From: an uncultured Caldimonas sp.
GTDB lineage: Bacteria; Pseudomonadota; Gammaproteobacteria; Burkholderiales; Burkholderiaceae
DNA length: 64,000 nucleotides
Assembly: GCF_946480305.1 (NCBI RefSeq)
Contig: NZ_CAMLJQ010000003.1
Location: forward strand, 186,001 to 250,000
Direction: 5' to 3'
Shown: positions 43,701 to 51,218 of the stretch, piece by piece
Numbering within the stretch: the first letter of the stretch is position 1
How the letters are laid out: each line of letters begins with the position of its first letter
Translations under genes and position numbers: made by a program
Notes under the pieces: generated by a model
Told to the model about the DNA's origin: nothing
The model's input: only the letters and a program-made list of their open reading frames with translations
The model's database searches: none

Positions 43701-46700
43701 TCCGCCGTGCCGTCGTCGTCGAGGTCGCCGTCGATCTGCAGCGTCTTGGTGATGTCGAGCTGTAAACCGTTGAGGGTGATCGTTCCGCCCTGGTAGCCGC
43801 TGGTGCCGCCGTCGAGATCGAAGGTGATGGCGTCGTCAGCGCTGGCCCAGTGCAATGCCTCGCGCAGGCTGAGGCCTCCTCCGTCGGCCTGGTCGGCCGC
43901 AAAGCTGGCACCGGTGGTCTGATCGTCGCCGGTGTCGAGGGACGACGTCACCAGCAGCGTGCTGTTGTTGACCGTCACGTCGACGGTGTCGGTGTCGCTG
44001 TTGCCGCCAGCGTCGGTGGACTGCACCGTGATGGTGTGCGTGCCCGCAGCGGCGGGGGTGTAGACCAGCCCCTCCAGGGCGGCGTTGACCTCGGCGGCCG
44101 TGCCGCTCACGGTCACGCTGCCCGTGCCGTTGTTGGTGATGACGGCTCCGCCACCGGTGGTTGCCGTCAGCGTGCCGGTACCCACGGAGACCACGGTGGT
44201 CAGCGTGCCGCCGTCGGAGACCGTCACCGCGTTGCCGTTGCCGCTGCTGAAGGTCACCGGTTCGACCGTGATGGTGGTTTGCGCGGAGGGCAGCGTGTTG
44301 ACGGGCGCTTCGGTGTCGACCGCGTAGTTGTTGGAGTCGGTGGTGCCGGTGCCGGCATTGCCCGCGGCGTCGGCGACGCCGGTGTTGTCGAGCGTGATCA
44401 GGTTGGTGGCGTCTTCGACACTGGCGCTCGGCGTGAAGGTGGCCGTCCAGGTGATGCCGCCATCGGCGCTGCTCAGACTGCTCAAGGCACCGTTGGCGAC
44501 GGTGAAGTCGCCGGTGGTCAAGCCGCTCACGGCTTCGTTGAAGGTGATCGTGACGGTGGTGGTCTCACCGGTCCCGAGGGTCGTGTCGGCCACGCTCACG
44601 GTGGCGGTGGGCCGCAGCGTGTCGAGCGCGTAGTTGTTGGAATCCGTGGTGCCGGTGCCCGCGTTGCCGGCGGCGTCGGCAATGCCGGTGTTGTCGAGCG
44701 TGATCAGGTTGCTGGCGTCCTCCACGTCGGCGTCGGGCGTGAGGGTGGCCGTCCAGGTGATGCCGCCGTCGGCGCTGCTCAGACCACTCAAGGCACCGTT
44801 GGCCACGCTGAAGTCGCCGGTGGTCAAGCCGCTCACGGCTTCGCTGAAGGTGATCGTGACGGTGGTGGTTTCGCCGGCCGCCAGTGCCGTGTCGGCCACG
44901 CTCACGGTGGCGGCGGGCCGTAGCGTGTCGAGCGCGTAGTTGTTGGAATCGGTGGTGCCAGTGCCCGCGTTGCCGGCAGCGTCGGCCACGCCGGTGTTGT
45001 CGAGCGTGATCAGGTTGCTGGCGTCCTCCACGTCGGCGTCGGGCGTGAGGGTGGCCGTCCAGGTGATGCCGCCGTCGGCGCTGCTCAGACCACTCAAGGC
45101 GCCGTTGGCCACGGTGAAGTCGCCGGTGGTCAGGCCGCTCACCGCTTCACTGAAGGTGATCGTGACGGTGGTGGTCTCGCCGGCCGCCAGTGCGGTGTCG
45201 GCCACGTTCACGGTGGCAGTGGGCAACACGGCATCGACCAGCACCGACGCGGTGCTGCCGACACTGTTGAGCGTGAGCGTGGCGTCGTTGCCGGCGCCGT
45301 CGCGCAACGTGCCGCCGTTGGCATCGATGCTCGCACCGACCGCGACGCCGTTGCTGTCGGCCGTGCCGCTGGCCACTGTGTGGCGGAAGACCAGGGCGCT
45401 GGTGCCGCTGCCGGAGAGGTAGTCCGCGTAGACGGTGCCGCCGGTGTCCAGCGTCAATGCGATGCGGGGTGTGCCGCCGCCGGTGTTCACCGTGACGGCT
45501 TCGTTGAAGTTGACGGTGAAGTCGAGGTTCTGGCCGGCGACATAGCTGCCGTTGGCCGGCACGCTGACGGACGAGACGGTCGGCGCGACCCCGTCGATGA
45601 CAATGTCATGCTGACCCGCGATGGACGATGCCCCGCCGACGGCCGGCAGCGTGAGGACGGCGTCATCGTTGGCAGCACTGCGGATGGTGGCGCCGTTCAG
45701 CGCCAGCGCGCCCGTCGAGGCGTAGTCGAGATCGGCGCTGAGATCCCCTGCCTGCACGGTGTAGCTGAAGGTCAGGGCGCTGGTGCCTGAGCCCGAGACG
45801 TAAGTGGCGGCGCGATCCGTGCTGCCGGTTTCAAGCAGTAGCGTCGGTGTGCCTCCTGTCGTGTCGACGGTGACCGCCATATCGAAGGTCACGCTGACCG
45901 TGACCGTGTCGCCGACCTGGTAGCTGCCGTCCGGGTTGGTCACCTGCACGTTTGTGACCACCGGGCTGATTGGATCGACGGTGATCGCGAGCGTGTCGGT
46001 GTCGGTCTGGTTGCCGCCGGAGCCGGAGAGCCCCAGGTCGTTGGTGGAAATCTCCAGGCTCGCGGGGCCGTTGTAGCCGCCGGTCGGCGAGAAGGTCATG
46101 CCGTTCAGCGCCAGGTTGATATCGGACAGCGCGCCCTCGAAGGTCATCGTGGCATCGACCGCGCCGTCGCCCGTGATGAAGCTCAGTCCCGTCGTGCTCC
46201 CCAGGGAAAGCAATCCGTTGGTGGCGGTGAGCGTTACCCGGACATTGCCACCGCCGGCATCCACGTCGGAGATGCTGATGAGATTGCCGTTGCCGGAGCT
46301 GAACACCAGCACGTCGTCCTGATCCACCGACTGCGCCGCGGGCAGGCTGTTCAACGGTGCGTCGTTCACCGCGGTGACCGCCAGGGTCACCGTGGTGGAA
46401 TCGCTGTTGGCCCCGCCGCTGCCAGTGTTGCCGCTGTCGTTGATGTCTACGGAGAGCACCACGTTGCTGGTGCTGTTGGACGTGGTCTGGAAGCTCACCT
46501 GGCTGGCGGCGATGAAAGCGTTGATGTCCGCGATGCTGCCGGTGAGGGTCAGCGAACCGGTGCCGCTGCCGGCCACCGTCACTCCGCTGCCACTGGTCGC
46601 GGACAAACTTCCGCTGCCGACACTGAAGGTGGCAGTTACCGAGTTGCTGCCGGCGTCCACGTCGGCGAAGCTGACGCCGGTCACGGCGGTGCCGACATCT

Positions 46701-49700
46701 TCGTTGACGTTGATGGACACCGGTGCGGTGATGGCTGGGGCGTCGTTCACTGCTGCGACTTGCAGCGTGACGGTCTCGCTGTCGGTCTGCGCGCCGCCGC
46801 TGCCGGTATTGCCGCCGTCATCGATGCCGACGGTCAGCGTGACGTCCGGGGTCGAGTTGGCCGCGGTGGTGAAGGTCAGGTTGCTGCCGGCGATGAAGGT
46901 ATTGATGTTGGCAATGCTGCCGGTCAGGGTCAGCGAGCTGCTGGTTCCGCCCACGGTCACGCCGCCTCCGCTGGTGGCTGCCAGACTGCCGCTGGGCACT
47001 GAGAGCGTCACCGTGATGCTGCTGCCGCCTGCGTCGGCGTCACTGAAGCTGATGCCTGTCAGCGCGCTGGCCGTGTCCTCGGTCACGCTGATGTTCGCCG
47101 GCACGGTGGCCACCGGCGCGTCGTTGACGGCGGCAACGCTGACCTGCTTGGTCGCGGTATTGCTGTCGGCATCACCATCGTTCACGGTGAAGCTGATGGT
47201 TCGACTGGCGGTGCTGGGCGTGTCCGAGCTGTTGCTGTAGGTGACGCTGCGCAGCGCGGCCTGCCATTGCGCAAGCGTGGCGGTGCCGCCGGCCGAGGTC
47301 AGGGTCAGCACACCCGTGGCGGCGTTGTAGCTGCCGCTGACGTTGCCCATGGTGCTGCCGTCGTTGGTGAAGGCGAGCACATCCTCGCCACTGGCGAAGT
47401 TGCCTGTGATGGCGACCACAGCACTGGAAAATGCGCTGTCGTCCACGTCGCTCAACGTCAGGCTGCCGTCGACGACCGCAGCGCTGCCGTCTTCCGTGAA
47501 CGCGCTGCTTCCACCTGATGTCGACACCACGGGAGCGTCGTTCACCGGGGTGACGGTGACCGTGATCGTGCCCTCGGCCGGGCCGGTGTTTGCGGCATCG
47601 CGGATGCGGGTGGTGATCGTGAAGTTCTGGTCGCTGTCCGCCGAGGGGGTCAGAGCCACCGCGGCCAGCGCGGCGTTGACGTCGGTGACCGAGCCGGTGA
47701 CCGTCCACACGCCGGTGCCGGCGTTGTAGGTGGAGGTGGCCGAACCGAAGGTGCCGGTAGAGAGCGAGCCGGCCGCAGGATCGGAGAGCGTGAGCGTGGC
47801 GGTGATGGTGTCGCCGGTGTCCACGTCGGTCACCACGATGTCGTCGAGCGCCACCGCGCCACCGCCCTCGGTGGCCGCCTTGCTTTGCGTGAGGTTGGTG
47901 GCGGTGGGTGCATCGTTGACGGCGGTGACCGTGACGCTGATCGTGCCGTCGGCCGGGCCGGTGCCGGCGGCATCGCGGATGCGGGTGGTGATCGTGAAGT
48001 TCTGGTCGTTGTCGGCCGAGGGGGACAGAGCCACGGCGGCCAGCGCAGCGTTGACGTCCGTCACCGAACCGGTGACCGTCCACACGCCGGTGCCGGCGTT
48101 GTAGGTCGAGGTGGCCGAACCGAAGGTGCCGGTGGAGAGCGACCCGGCCGCGGTATTCGAGAGTGTCAGAGTCGCCGTGATCGTGTCACCGCCATCCGCA
48201 TCGGTTACCACGATGTCATCCAGCGCCACCGCGCCGCCGGCCTCGGTGGCTGCCTTGCTCTGGGTGAGATTGGTGGCGGTGGGTACGGTGTTGGGGTTGT
48301 AGTTGGTGTCGGTTGTGCCGCCGCCCGTCGTGCGAATCTGTGAGGTCGCCGTGCCAGCGGCGCCGTTCGAACTGCCGGCATCGTTCGTCAGTCCGACGCC
48401 GCCGGCTCCCGCAGCATTGCCGGTCGCCAACGAGGCGTTGGTGCTGGCGTCTATCCGAACAGTGCCACCCGCATTCCAGATGGCCCCGACGCCAGACCCC
48501 GCATCACCCCCATTGCCACTGATCCCCGTGCCCCCGCCACCGCCGCCGCCACCGCCAGCACCGATGTTGTTGGTGATGCTGCTGGTGAGGATGGTGAGCG
48601 TGCCCATGTTGTAGATGCCGCCTGCCGCGTTGCCGCCCCGTCCGCCGCCGTAGTTGTAGCCGCCACCACCGCCACCGCCGCCAATGCTGATCGAGCCATT
48701 GCTGGCGGTGCCGCCATTGCCGCCGTTGGTGTAGCCGTTTCCGTAGGTCGCCCCCGCACCGCCAGTCGTTGAGCCACCACGGCCCACCAGGTTGCCAAAG
48801 CCGGCACCGTCGCCGCCTGTGCCGGCGGAGGGCGAGCCTGGTGTATGCGTGGGGTTGCTGCCCCCCACGCCGCCGAACGTCGTCCCGAACCCGCCGCCGC
48901 CGCCGCCTGCGCCACCGCCGCCGCCCGCGCCGCCCCCGCCGCCCCCGCCGCCGGCCGCCTTGCCTGCGGTGATCGTGCTGTCGGTAATGGTCAGGGTGCC
49001 GGCGTTACGGATATTGGCACCCAGGGCATCACCGCCCGCAAGTCCCACACCGTCGCCTGGCGTGTTGCCGCCTGCACCCGTCAAGAAGCCGTTGCTGATG
49101 GTCAGGTTGTCTATGACGACTTCGGAGCCCCCACCGGAGGTGGACACATCAAGCACGCGCGCAAGGTTGTTGCCGCTCAGGGTGAAACCGCCGCCGACGA
49201 TGCTCATGGTCTGGCCGTCGGTGACATTGATTGAAATGGCGTCTGCCGCAGAGGCGAAGGTGATATTGCCGGTGAAGGTGATCACGTCGTCGACGCCATC
49301 GGTGTTGCCCGTGGCAATTGCGGCCTTGAGCCCGGCGACACTATTGACGCTCGTGGTCACGAAAAGATGATCGTAGGATGACAACGGAGGCAGGTTCAGT
49401 GCGTCTGTGCTGCTGATGTCCCCCGTGGCAACTTCAAGACCCCAGTTTCCGCCCTTGTCCGTTGCCCCGGTGTCGTCCGTCGAGGCGGCTATGTCGGCAC
49501 CCGTTGCAGCAGCCAGTTGCGCCAGGAACGCCTGGCCTTCATTGCCTGCGCCCACTTTGCAGCCGTACAGCCGAATGTCGCCGTCGCGACTCAAGGCATT
49601 GCCGATCCCTTGCAGTTGTTGCGCGTAATTCGCGATGTTCCCCTCGAACAAGGGAGCGTTGCCCAACAGCAGTAAGCCGGAATCCCCGTGCGACATGATG

Positions 49701-50092
49701 TGGATGGTTTCCAGGCCAGTGCGCCCGGCCAGAGCATCCGCCATTTGCTGGACACCATTGGTGTGGGTGTCGATGACGATGACCTCTGCCGTCGGCGAGA
49801 CGGCCGCGACAAGTTGCTCGTGATCTGGAAGGCGGGCGTCTACGAAGACGACCTCCGTTGTTTGTTCCTGCGCAGGAGGGGGCGCGTAGCTGATGTCCGC
49901 CGCAGTTTCGTGCGCCGGGGCAGGCGCGTCGCTATTTGCCTCAGCAACGCCGACGGCCGCTGCGACAACACCCGCATCGAACATGATGCGCGGCTCGAGC
50001 GCGAGCATCAGCGGCGATGGCTGCTGGGAGCGCGCCGGGCTGGTCTTGCCAGCGGGGGAGCGACGAGGAGCGCGAGGTTTGAGCCACCACAT
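37700..50092 (-). CDS. Giant LEPR-motif/DUF4347 surface repeat protein (adhesin-like)
   Basis: 4130 aa, start supported by AAAGGAA 8 bases before ATG. N-terminus: basic, no Sec signal, then LALEPRIMFDAG (residues 31-41), the LEPR-type motif of large exported proteins. A DUF4347 domain follows (about 75-230) with H135 in HIMSHGDSG and C178 in LYGCKVG. Then come a glycine-rich segment (about 370-560), cadherin/Ig-like repeats (VTVTAVNDAP boundaries and ITFSEAVSGLTTGDF type), a right-handed beta-helix-like part (about 2130-2365, NSTVYGNTT and related turns) and more Ig-like repeats. A poly-proline linker (about 3850-3895), a putative He_PIG/cadherin-like domain (PLPNWLKFDPVSGTISGEPP, about 4000) and a helical C-terminus ending VVQEDA complete it. 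No RTX nonapeptides are seen. The co-transcribed TolC/HlyD/M50 genes are its likely exporter; the role is probably adhesion or biofilm. Confidence 0.88.
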   Translation of the reverse strand: MWWLKPRAPRRSPAGKTSPARSQQPSPLMLALEPRIMFDAGVVAAAVGVAEANSDAPAPAHETAADISYAPPPAQEQTTEVVFVDARLPDHEQLVAAVSPTAEVIVIDTHTNGVQQMADALAGRTGLETIHIMSHGDSGLLLLGNAPLFEGNIANYAQQLQGIGNALSRDGDIRLYGCKVGAGNEGQAFLAQLAAATGADIAASTDDTGATDKGGNWGLEVATGDISSTDALNLPPLSSYDHLFVTTSVNSVAGLKAAIATGNTDGVDDVITFTGNITFASAADAISINVTDGQTMSIVGGGFTLSGNNLARVLDVSTSGGGSEVVIDNLTISNGFLTGAGGNTPGDGVGLAGGDALGANIRNAGTLTITDSTITAGKAAGGGGGGGGAGGGGGAGGGGGGFGTTFGGVGGSNPTHTPGSPSAGTGGDGAGFGNLVGRGGSTTGGAGATYGNGYTNGGNGGTASNGSISIGGGGGGGGYNYGGGRGGNAAGGIYNMGTLTILTSSITNNIGAGGGGGGGGGTGISGNGGDAGSGVGAIWNAGGTVRIDASTNASLATGNAAGAGGVGLTNDAGSSNGAAGTATSQIRTTGGGTTDTNYNPNTVPTATNLTQSKAATEAGGAVALDDIVVTDADGGDTITATLTLSNTAAGSLSTGTFGSATSTYNAGTGVWTVTGSVTDVNAALAAVALSPSADNDQNFTITTRIRDAAGTGPADGTISVTVTAVNDAPTATNLTQSKAATEGGGAVALDDIVVTDVDTGDTITATLTLSDPAAGSLSTGTFGSATSTYNAGTGVWTVTGSVTDVNAALAAVALTPSADSDQNFTITTRIRDAANTGPAEGTITVTVTPVNDAPVVSTSGGSSAFTEDGSAAVVDGSLTLSDVDDSAFSSAVVAITGNFASGEDVLAFTNDGSTMGNVSGSYNAATGVLTLTSAGGTATLAQWQAALRSVTYSNSSDTPSTASRTISFTVNDGDADSNTATKQVSVAAVNDAPVATVPANISVTEDTASALTGISFSDADAGGSSITVTLSVPSGSLAATSGGGVTVGGTSSSLTLTGSIANINTFIAGSNLTFTTAANSTPDVTLTVGIDDGGNTGSGGAQTDSETVTLQVAAVNDAPAITAPVSINVNEDVGTAVTGVSFADVDAGSNSVTATFSVGSGSLSATSGSGVTVAGSGTGSLTLTGSIADINAFIAASQVSFQTTSNSTSNVVLSVDINDSGNTGSGGANSDSTTVTLAVTAVNDAPLNSLPAAQSVDQDDVLVFSSGNGNLISISDVDAGGGNVRVTLTATNGLLSLGSTTGLSFITGDGAVDATMTFEGALSDINLALNGMTFSPTGGYNGPASLEISTNDLGLSGSGGNQTDTDTLAITVDPISPVVTNVQVTNPDGSYQVGDTVTVSVTFDMAVTVDTTGGTPTLLLETGSTDRAATYVSGSGTSALTFSYTVQAGDLSADLDYASTGALALNGATIRSAANDDAVLTLPAVGGASSIAGQHDIVIDGVAPTVSSVSVPANGSYVAGQNLDFTVNFNEAVTVNTGGGTPRIALTLDTGGTVYADYLSGSGTSALVFRHTVASGTADSNGVAVGASIDANGGTLRDGAGNDATLTLNSVGSTASVLVDAVLPTATVNVADTALAAGETTTVTITFSEAVSGLTTGDFTVANGALSGLSSADGGITWTATLTPDADVEDASNLITLDNTGVADAAGNAGTGTTDSNNYALDTLRPAATVSVADTALAAGETTTVTITFSEAVSGLTTGDFSVANGALSGLSSADGGITWTATLTPDADVEDASNLITLDNTGIADAAGNAGTGTTDSNNYALDTLRPTATVSVADTTLGTGETTTVTITFNEAVSGLTTGDFTVANGALSSLSSADGGITWTATFTPSASVEDATNLITLDNTGVADAAGNAGTGTTDSNNYAVDTEAPVNTLPSAQTTITVEPVTFSSGNGNAVTVSDGGTLTTVVSVGTGTLTATTGGGAVITNNGTGSVTVSGTAAEVNAALEGLVYTPAAAGTHTITVQSTDAGGNSDTDTVDVTVNNSTLLVTSSLDTGDDQTTGASFAADQADGGGLSLREALHWASADDAITFDLDGGTSGYQGGTITLNGLQLDITKTLQIDGDLDDDGTADVTVSANNASRVMAVGNSLTGIELTGLVLRDGTVGGGGAGLYIGLASEVTLRDSRVLDNTETALGGGGIYGSGAQLTMINSTVGGNTSTSFGGGIRIVGGGGTLSIINSTVYGNTTTGTAAHGGGLQFGGTGGLTIVNSTFSGNAVTGSSSSGGGIRITTGTSFLYNTTVVGNAATASGGGIHANGTDTFVNVVAAGNTSGAGATAATGGSPLATGGSADDVSGTVETATNSFFGSNVTITTNNASLNNQGTTNLLLGDLADNGGDVLTHRPQVGSALINAGSTADLPADTHDIDGDSDTAEALPLDAANANRVAGSAVDIGAKESNEVPVLTGLDGGSTFTENGSAIPIDADVSVSDVELDQLNGGSGDYDSASLLVVRDGGAVTTDSFGFNDGNGISLSGGNLVKNGQAIASFDTGTAGQLTITFTNANGETPTRADVQAIARQITYRSTSEDPGTSATLRLALTDDAGDTGAGTASVTITPINDAPVLTATGGTPTFTENGSAVQLFSGTGIDTVEAGQTITRLTLTVANLADGTSELLTIDGSDIVLTNGTSGTTTGGNAVDYSVSVTGSTATVTLTKAGGLSSADAQTVVDGISYRNTSDAPSGASRTVTLSSVRDSGGTADGGADTQTPGIAATVTIGSVNDAPTITAPVSIAVDEDVSTPVTGITFADADAGSSTVTATLSVGSGTLSGTSGSGVTVSGSGTNSMTLSGTVADINAFIAASEVTYQTPGDGTSNAVLTVAIDDGGNTGSGGAQSDATTVTLAVTAVNDAPVNTVPAAQSVDQDASLVFSSGNGNLISIADIDAGGGTVRVTLTGSNGLITLAGTTGLSFSVGDGTADATLTFDGTVADINAALAGLVFSPTAGYNGPASLQVTTSDLGLTGSGGTQTDTDTVTITVDPINPVVTSVQTSNADGSYQIGDVITVTVSCDMAVTVDTTGGTPTLLLETGSTDRQASYVSGSGSNTLTFSYTVQAGDASGDLDYASTGALALNGGTIRSAASDDAVLTLPAVGGASSIAGQHDVVIDGVAPTVASVAVPADGTYVAGDALDFTVNFSEAVTVDTTGGTPRIAVTLDTGGTAYASYLSGSGTPALTFRLTVASGQLDTNGISVGTGIDANGGSLTDAVGNAAITTLNSVGATTGVLVDAVVPTITAVSVPGDSHYNAGEVLSFTVSTSEAVTVNTAGGTPRLALDIGGSTAYASYASGSGSSALVFQYTVQAGDTDADGIAVSSLQANGGTLRDAAGNDLTATLNSVGDTSGVIVDTTAPANSGIVRIDATPTSAGSVSYTVTFSEDVSGVDTADFSLATTGSASGTIASVTQVDASTYTVLVNAVSGTGTLRLDLNGSGTGIMDVAGNTIGAGATGEAYAVDRDAPTVSSVNVPADDTYVAGDNLDFTVNFSEAVTVDTTGGTPRIAVTLDTGGTAYASYLSGSGTPALTFRLTVASGQLDTNGISVGAGIDANGGSLTDAVGNAAVTTLNGVGATTGVLVDAVDPAITSVTVPSSGRYNAGDTLSFTVNASEAVTVDTAGGTPRLALDIGGATVYADYVSGSGTSALLFQYTVQAGDTDADGIAVSSLQANGGTVRDAAGNNLAVALNGVGSTSGLIVDTTAPQATGVVRAGASPTFAGSVNYTVTFSEAVTGLGAEDFSLATSGSATGTISSVSQIDGATYTVTVTGVAGNGTLQLNLASSGTGIADLAGNTLTVGITGESYQIEQLPPPPPPAPAPPPPPVVEAPPPLPPEQPPVTLNPLAPLTPVDAPTLSPTGPGAPGGSLTGTALAADVLGQGSQTPAAATSALGSAPAPQRSTFIDIGSSSGIGLQAMPDIGDFRAQAGQPLSIALPPSTFTHSDRAAEVTVEVRMADGRPLPNWLKFDPVSGTISGEPPRGLTGRLKIEVIARDNKGNRASSQLDIEFNRPAETPRAPQPRTLLDVPADAPDRIDLARLLGEQSPAEAGRPALASQFERYGQAAREAERAELLKHLQAVAQDVVQEDA
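39264..39508 (-). repeat. Direct repeat copy 1 (partner 40299-40543)
   Basis: A 245-base stretch inside the giant gene that recurs 1035 bases away at 40299-40543 with about one mismatch by eye. It encodes the segment around TPRIAVTLDTGGTAYASYLS. The spacing is 345 codons, a whole number of repeat domains. Confidence 0.8.
40299..40543 (-). repeat. Direct repeat copy 2 (partner 39264-39508)
   Basis: Second copy of the 245-base direct repeat described at 39264-39508, in the same orientation and frame of the giant gene. Recombination between the copies would delete or duplicate 345 codons. Confidence 0.8.
44315..45220 (-). repeat. Three tandem 306-base repeats in the giant surface protein gene
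   Basis: Three head-to-tail units of 306 bases (102 codons). Each encodes VADTALAAGETTTVTITF-type Ig-like domains ending in NAGTGTTDSNNYALDT. The first two copies in reading order are nearly identical in DNA; the third differs at more sites (TLGTGE, SASVEDATN). Units are exact multiples of three and keep the frame, so copy number can change by recombination without breaking the gene. Confidence 0.9.
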
Positions 50093-50119
50093 GATTGGAT
50101 TCCTTTGACAAGCTGTGGA

Positions 50120-51004
50120 TCAGGTGATGCGGTCGGCTGGACGACCGGAAGCTCCGGGCGCGCCACTGCTTTTTACGCGGATCACGTGAGCAGCGCTGGC
50201 GTTTTCTTCACGCCAGAAACTCAAATTGGCGTACTGCTGGAACAGGTCGGGCGGCAGCACGGTCTGCCGCGGCTGCACGGCCACCTTCGGACGCACCTTG
50301 TGCAGCCCTGCCACGCCCAGCGCCTGGTCGAACTCGGGCGCGTCGTAGTGGACGTTCTCGAAGTCGTGCTCGAACCAGGGCTCGCCGATGAACTCGTAGA
50401 CCAGCCGCAGCACCTTCTCGGGCGCGCTCGTCAGCAACTCGTAATCCACCAGCAGCAGCGACGAAGCGTGTTCGCCGTAGTAGGCCTCCTTCAACGCGGA
50501 CCACGCGAAGCCGACGAGGCGGTTGCGCTGCGCCAGCGTCTCGACCCGGCTGTAGACCGTGTTGCGCTCGCTGTCGTCCAAGAAGAGCTTGGTCTGCTCG
50601 AAAGGGTTGGCCCGGTACAGCCGCTCGATGCTGTCCATGACCCACGCGACATTGCGCACGCAGGCAATGACCTTGGGTTTGGGAAACAGCTCGTGCAGTG
50701 CGGACATCTTGGCGCACCAACCGCGGTTGGTGTCGAACACGACGTCCTTGCCGACCTGGTCGGCGTAGTAGCTGTCGAACAGGCCTTGCAGCAACCGGCG
50801 TCGTTGCTCCCGCGTGATGACGGGCCCGAACTCACTGCCGGCACTGAACTGAGCGAGCAGCGAGGAGGCCAGCGCACCCACCGGGCTGGTCATGCCGGCG
50901 GCAAAGCGGGGGTTTTGCTGGAGCAGGGCAGCGAGCAGGGTCGAGCCGGAACGAGGCAGCCCCGCGATGAAGTGATAGGCGGGCGTCTTTTTATCGGATG
51001 GCAC
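50120..51004 (-). CDS. Sulfotransferase family protein
   Basis: About 294 aa from a GTG at 51004 (open to an ATG at 51079, which would add a Cys/His-rich stretch unlike the family). It has the PAPS 5'-phosphosulfate loop FIAGLPRSGSTLLAALLQQ at the N-terminus and the 3'-phosphate motif VIACVRNVAWVMDSIERLYR near residue 130. These are as in Sulfotransfer_3 / tyrosylprotein-sulfotransferase-like enzymes that move sulfate from PAPS to protein tyrosine or glycans. It has no signal peptide, so it should act in the cytosol. It lies 27 bases upstream of the giant surface-protein gene, same strand and probably the first gene of that operon, and is divergent from an APS kinase gene. The substrate is inferred, not shown. 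Confidence 0.88.
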   Translation of the reverse strand: MPSDKKTPAYHFIAGLPRSGSTLLAALLQQNPRFAAGMTSPVGALASSLLAQFSAGSEFGPVITREQRRRLLQGLFDSYYADQVGKDVVFDTNRGWCAKMSALHELFPKPKVIACVRNVAWVMDSIERLYRANPFEQTKLFLDDSERNTVYSRVETLAQRNRLVGFAWSALKEAYYGEHASSLLLVDYELLTSAPEKVLRLVYEFIGEPWFEHDFENVHYDAPEFDQALGVAGLHKVRPKVAVQPRQTVLPPDLFQQYANLSFWREENASAAHVIRVKSSGAPGASGRPADRIT

Positions 51005-51218
51005 AACGTATCCAGGCTGAGGAATCGGTGTTCTTCGGGAACACCAGTGTGGCGCGCCTGATGCGTGATGACAGTGCATTGCGCCCCAGGACCGGGTTAT
51101 AGAAGAGAGGACGAGTGGCGTCGAGCGGGTGATCGATACATAAGCGGAAACAAACCGGACGAATCCGGCAGTTGTGCACGGTTGCCTTTTGCCCGGGTTT
51201 CATGCAGCCTCGCACGTC

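Noticed and set aside
38500..48300. Repeated units that could suggest a CRISPR array
   Set aside because: Units are hundreds of bases, in frame and protein-coding (Ig-like domains), with no short palindromic repeats and spacers.
51005..51079. N-terminal extension of the sulfotransferase to 51079
   Set aside because: The added Cys/His-rich residues do not resemble the family, which begins just before the PAPS loop; a GTG at 51004 gives the usual length. The choice remains uncertain.
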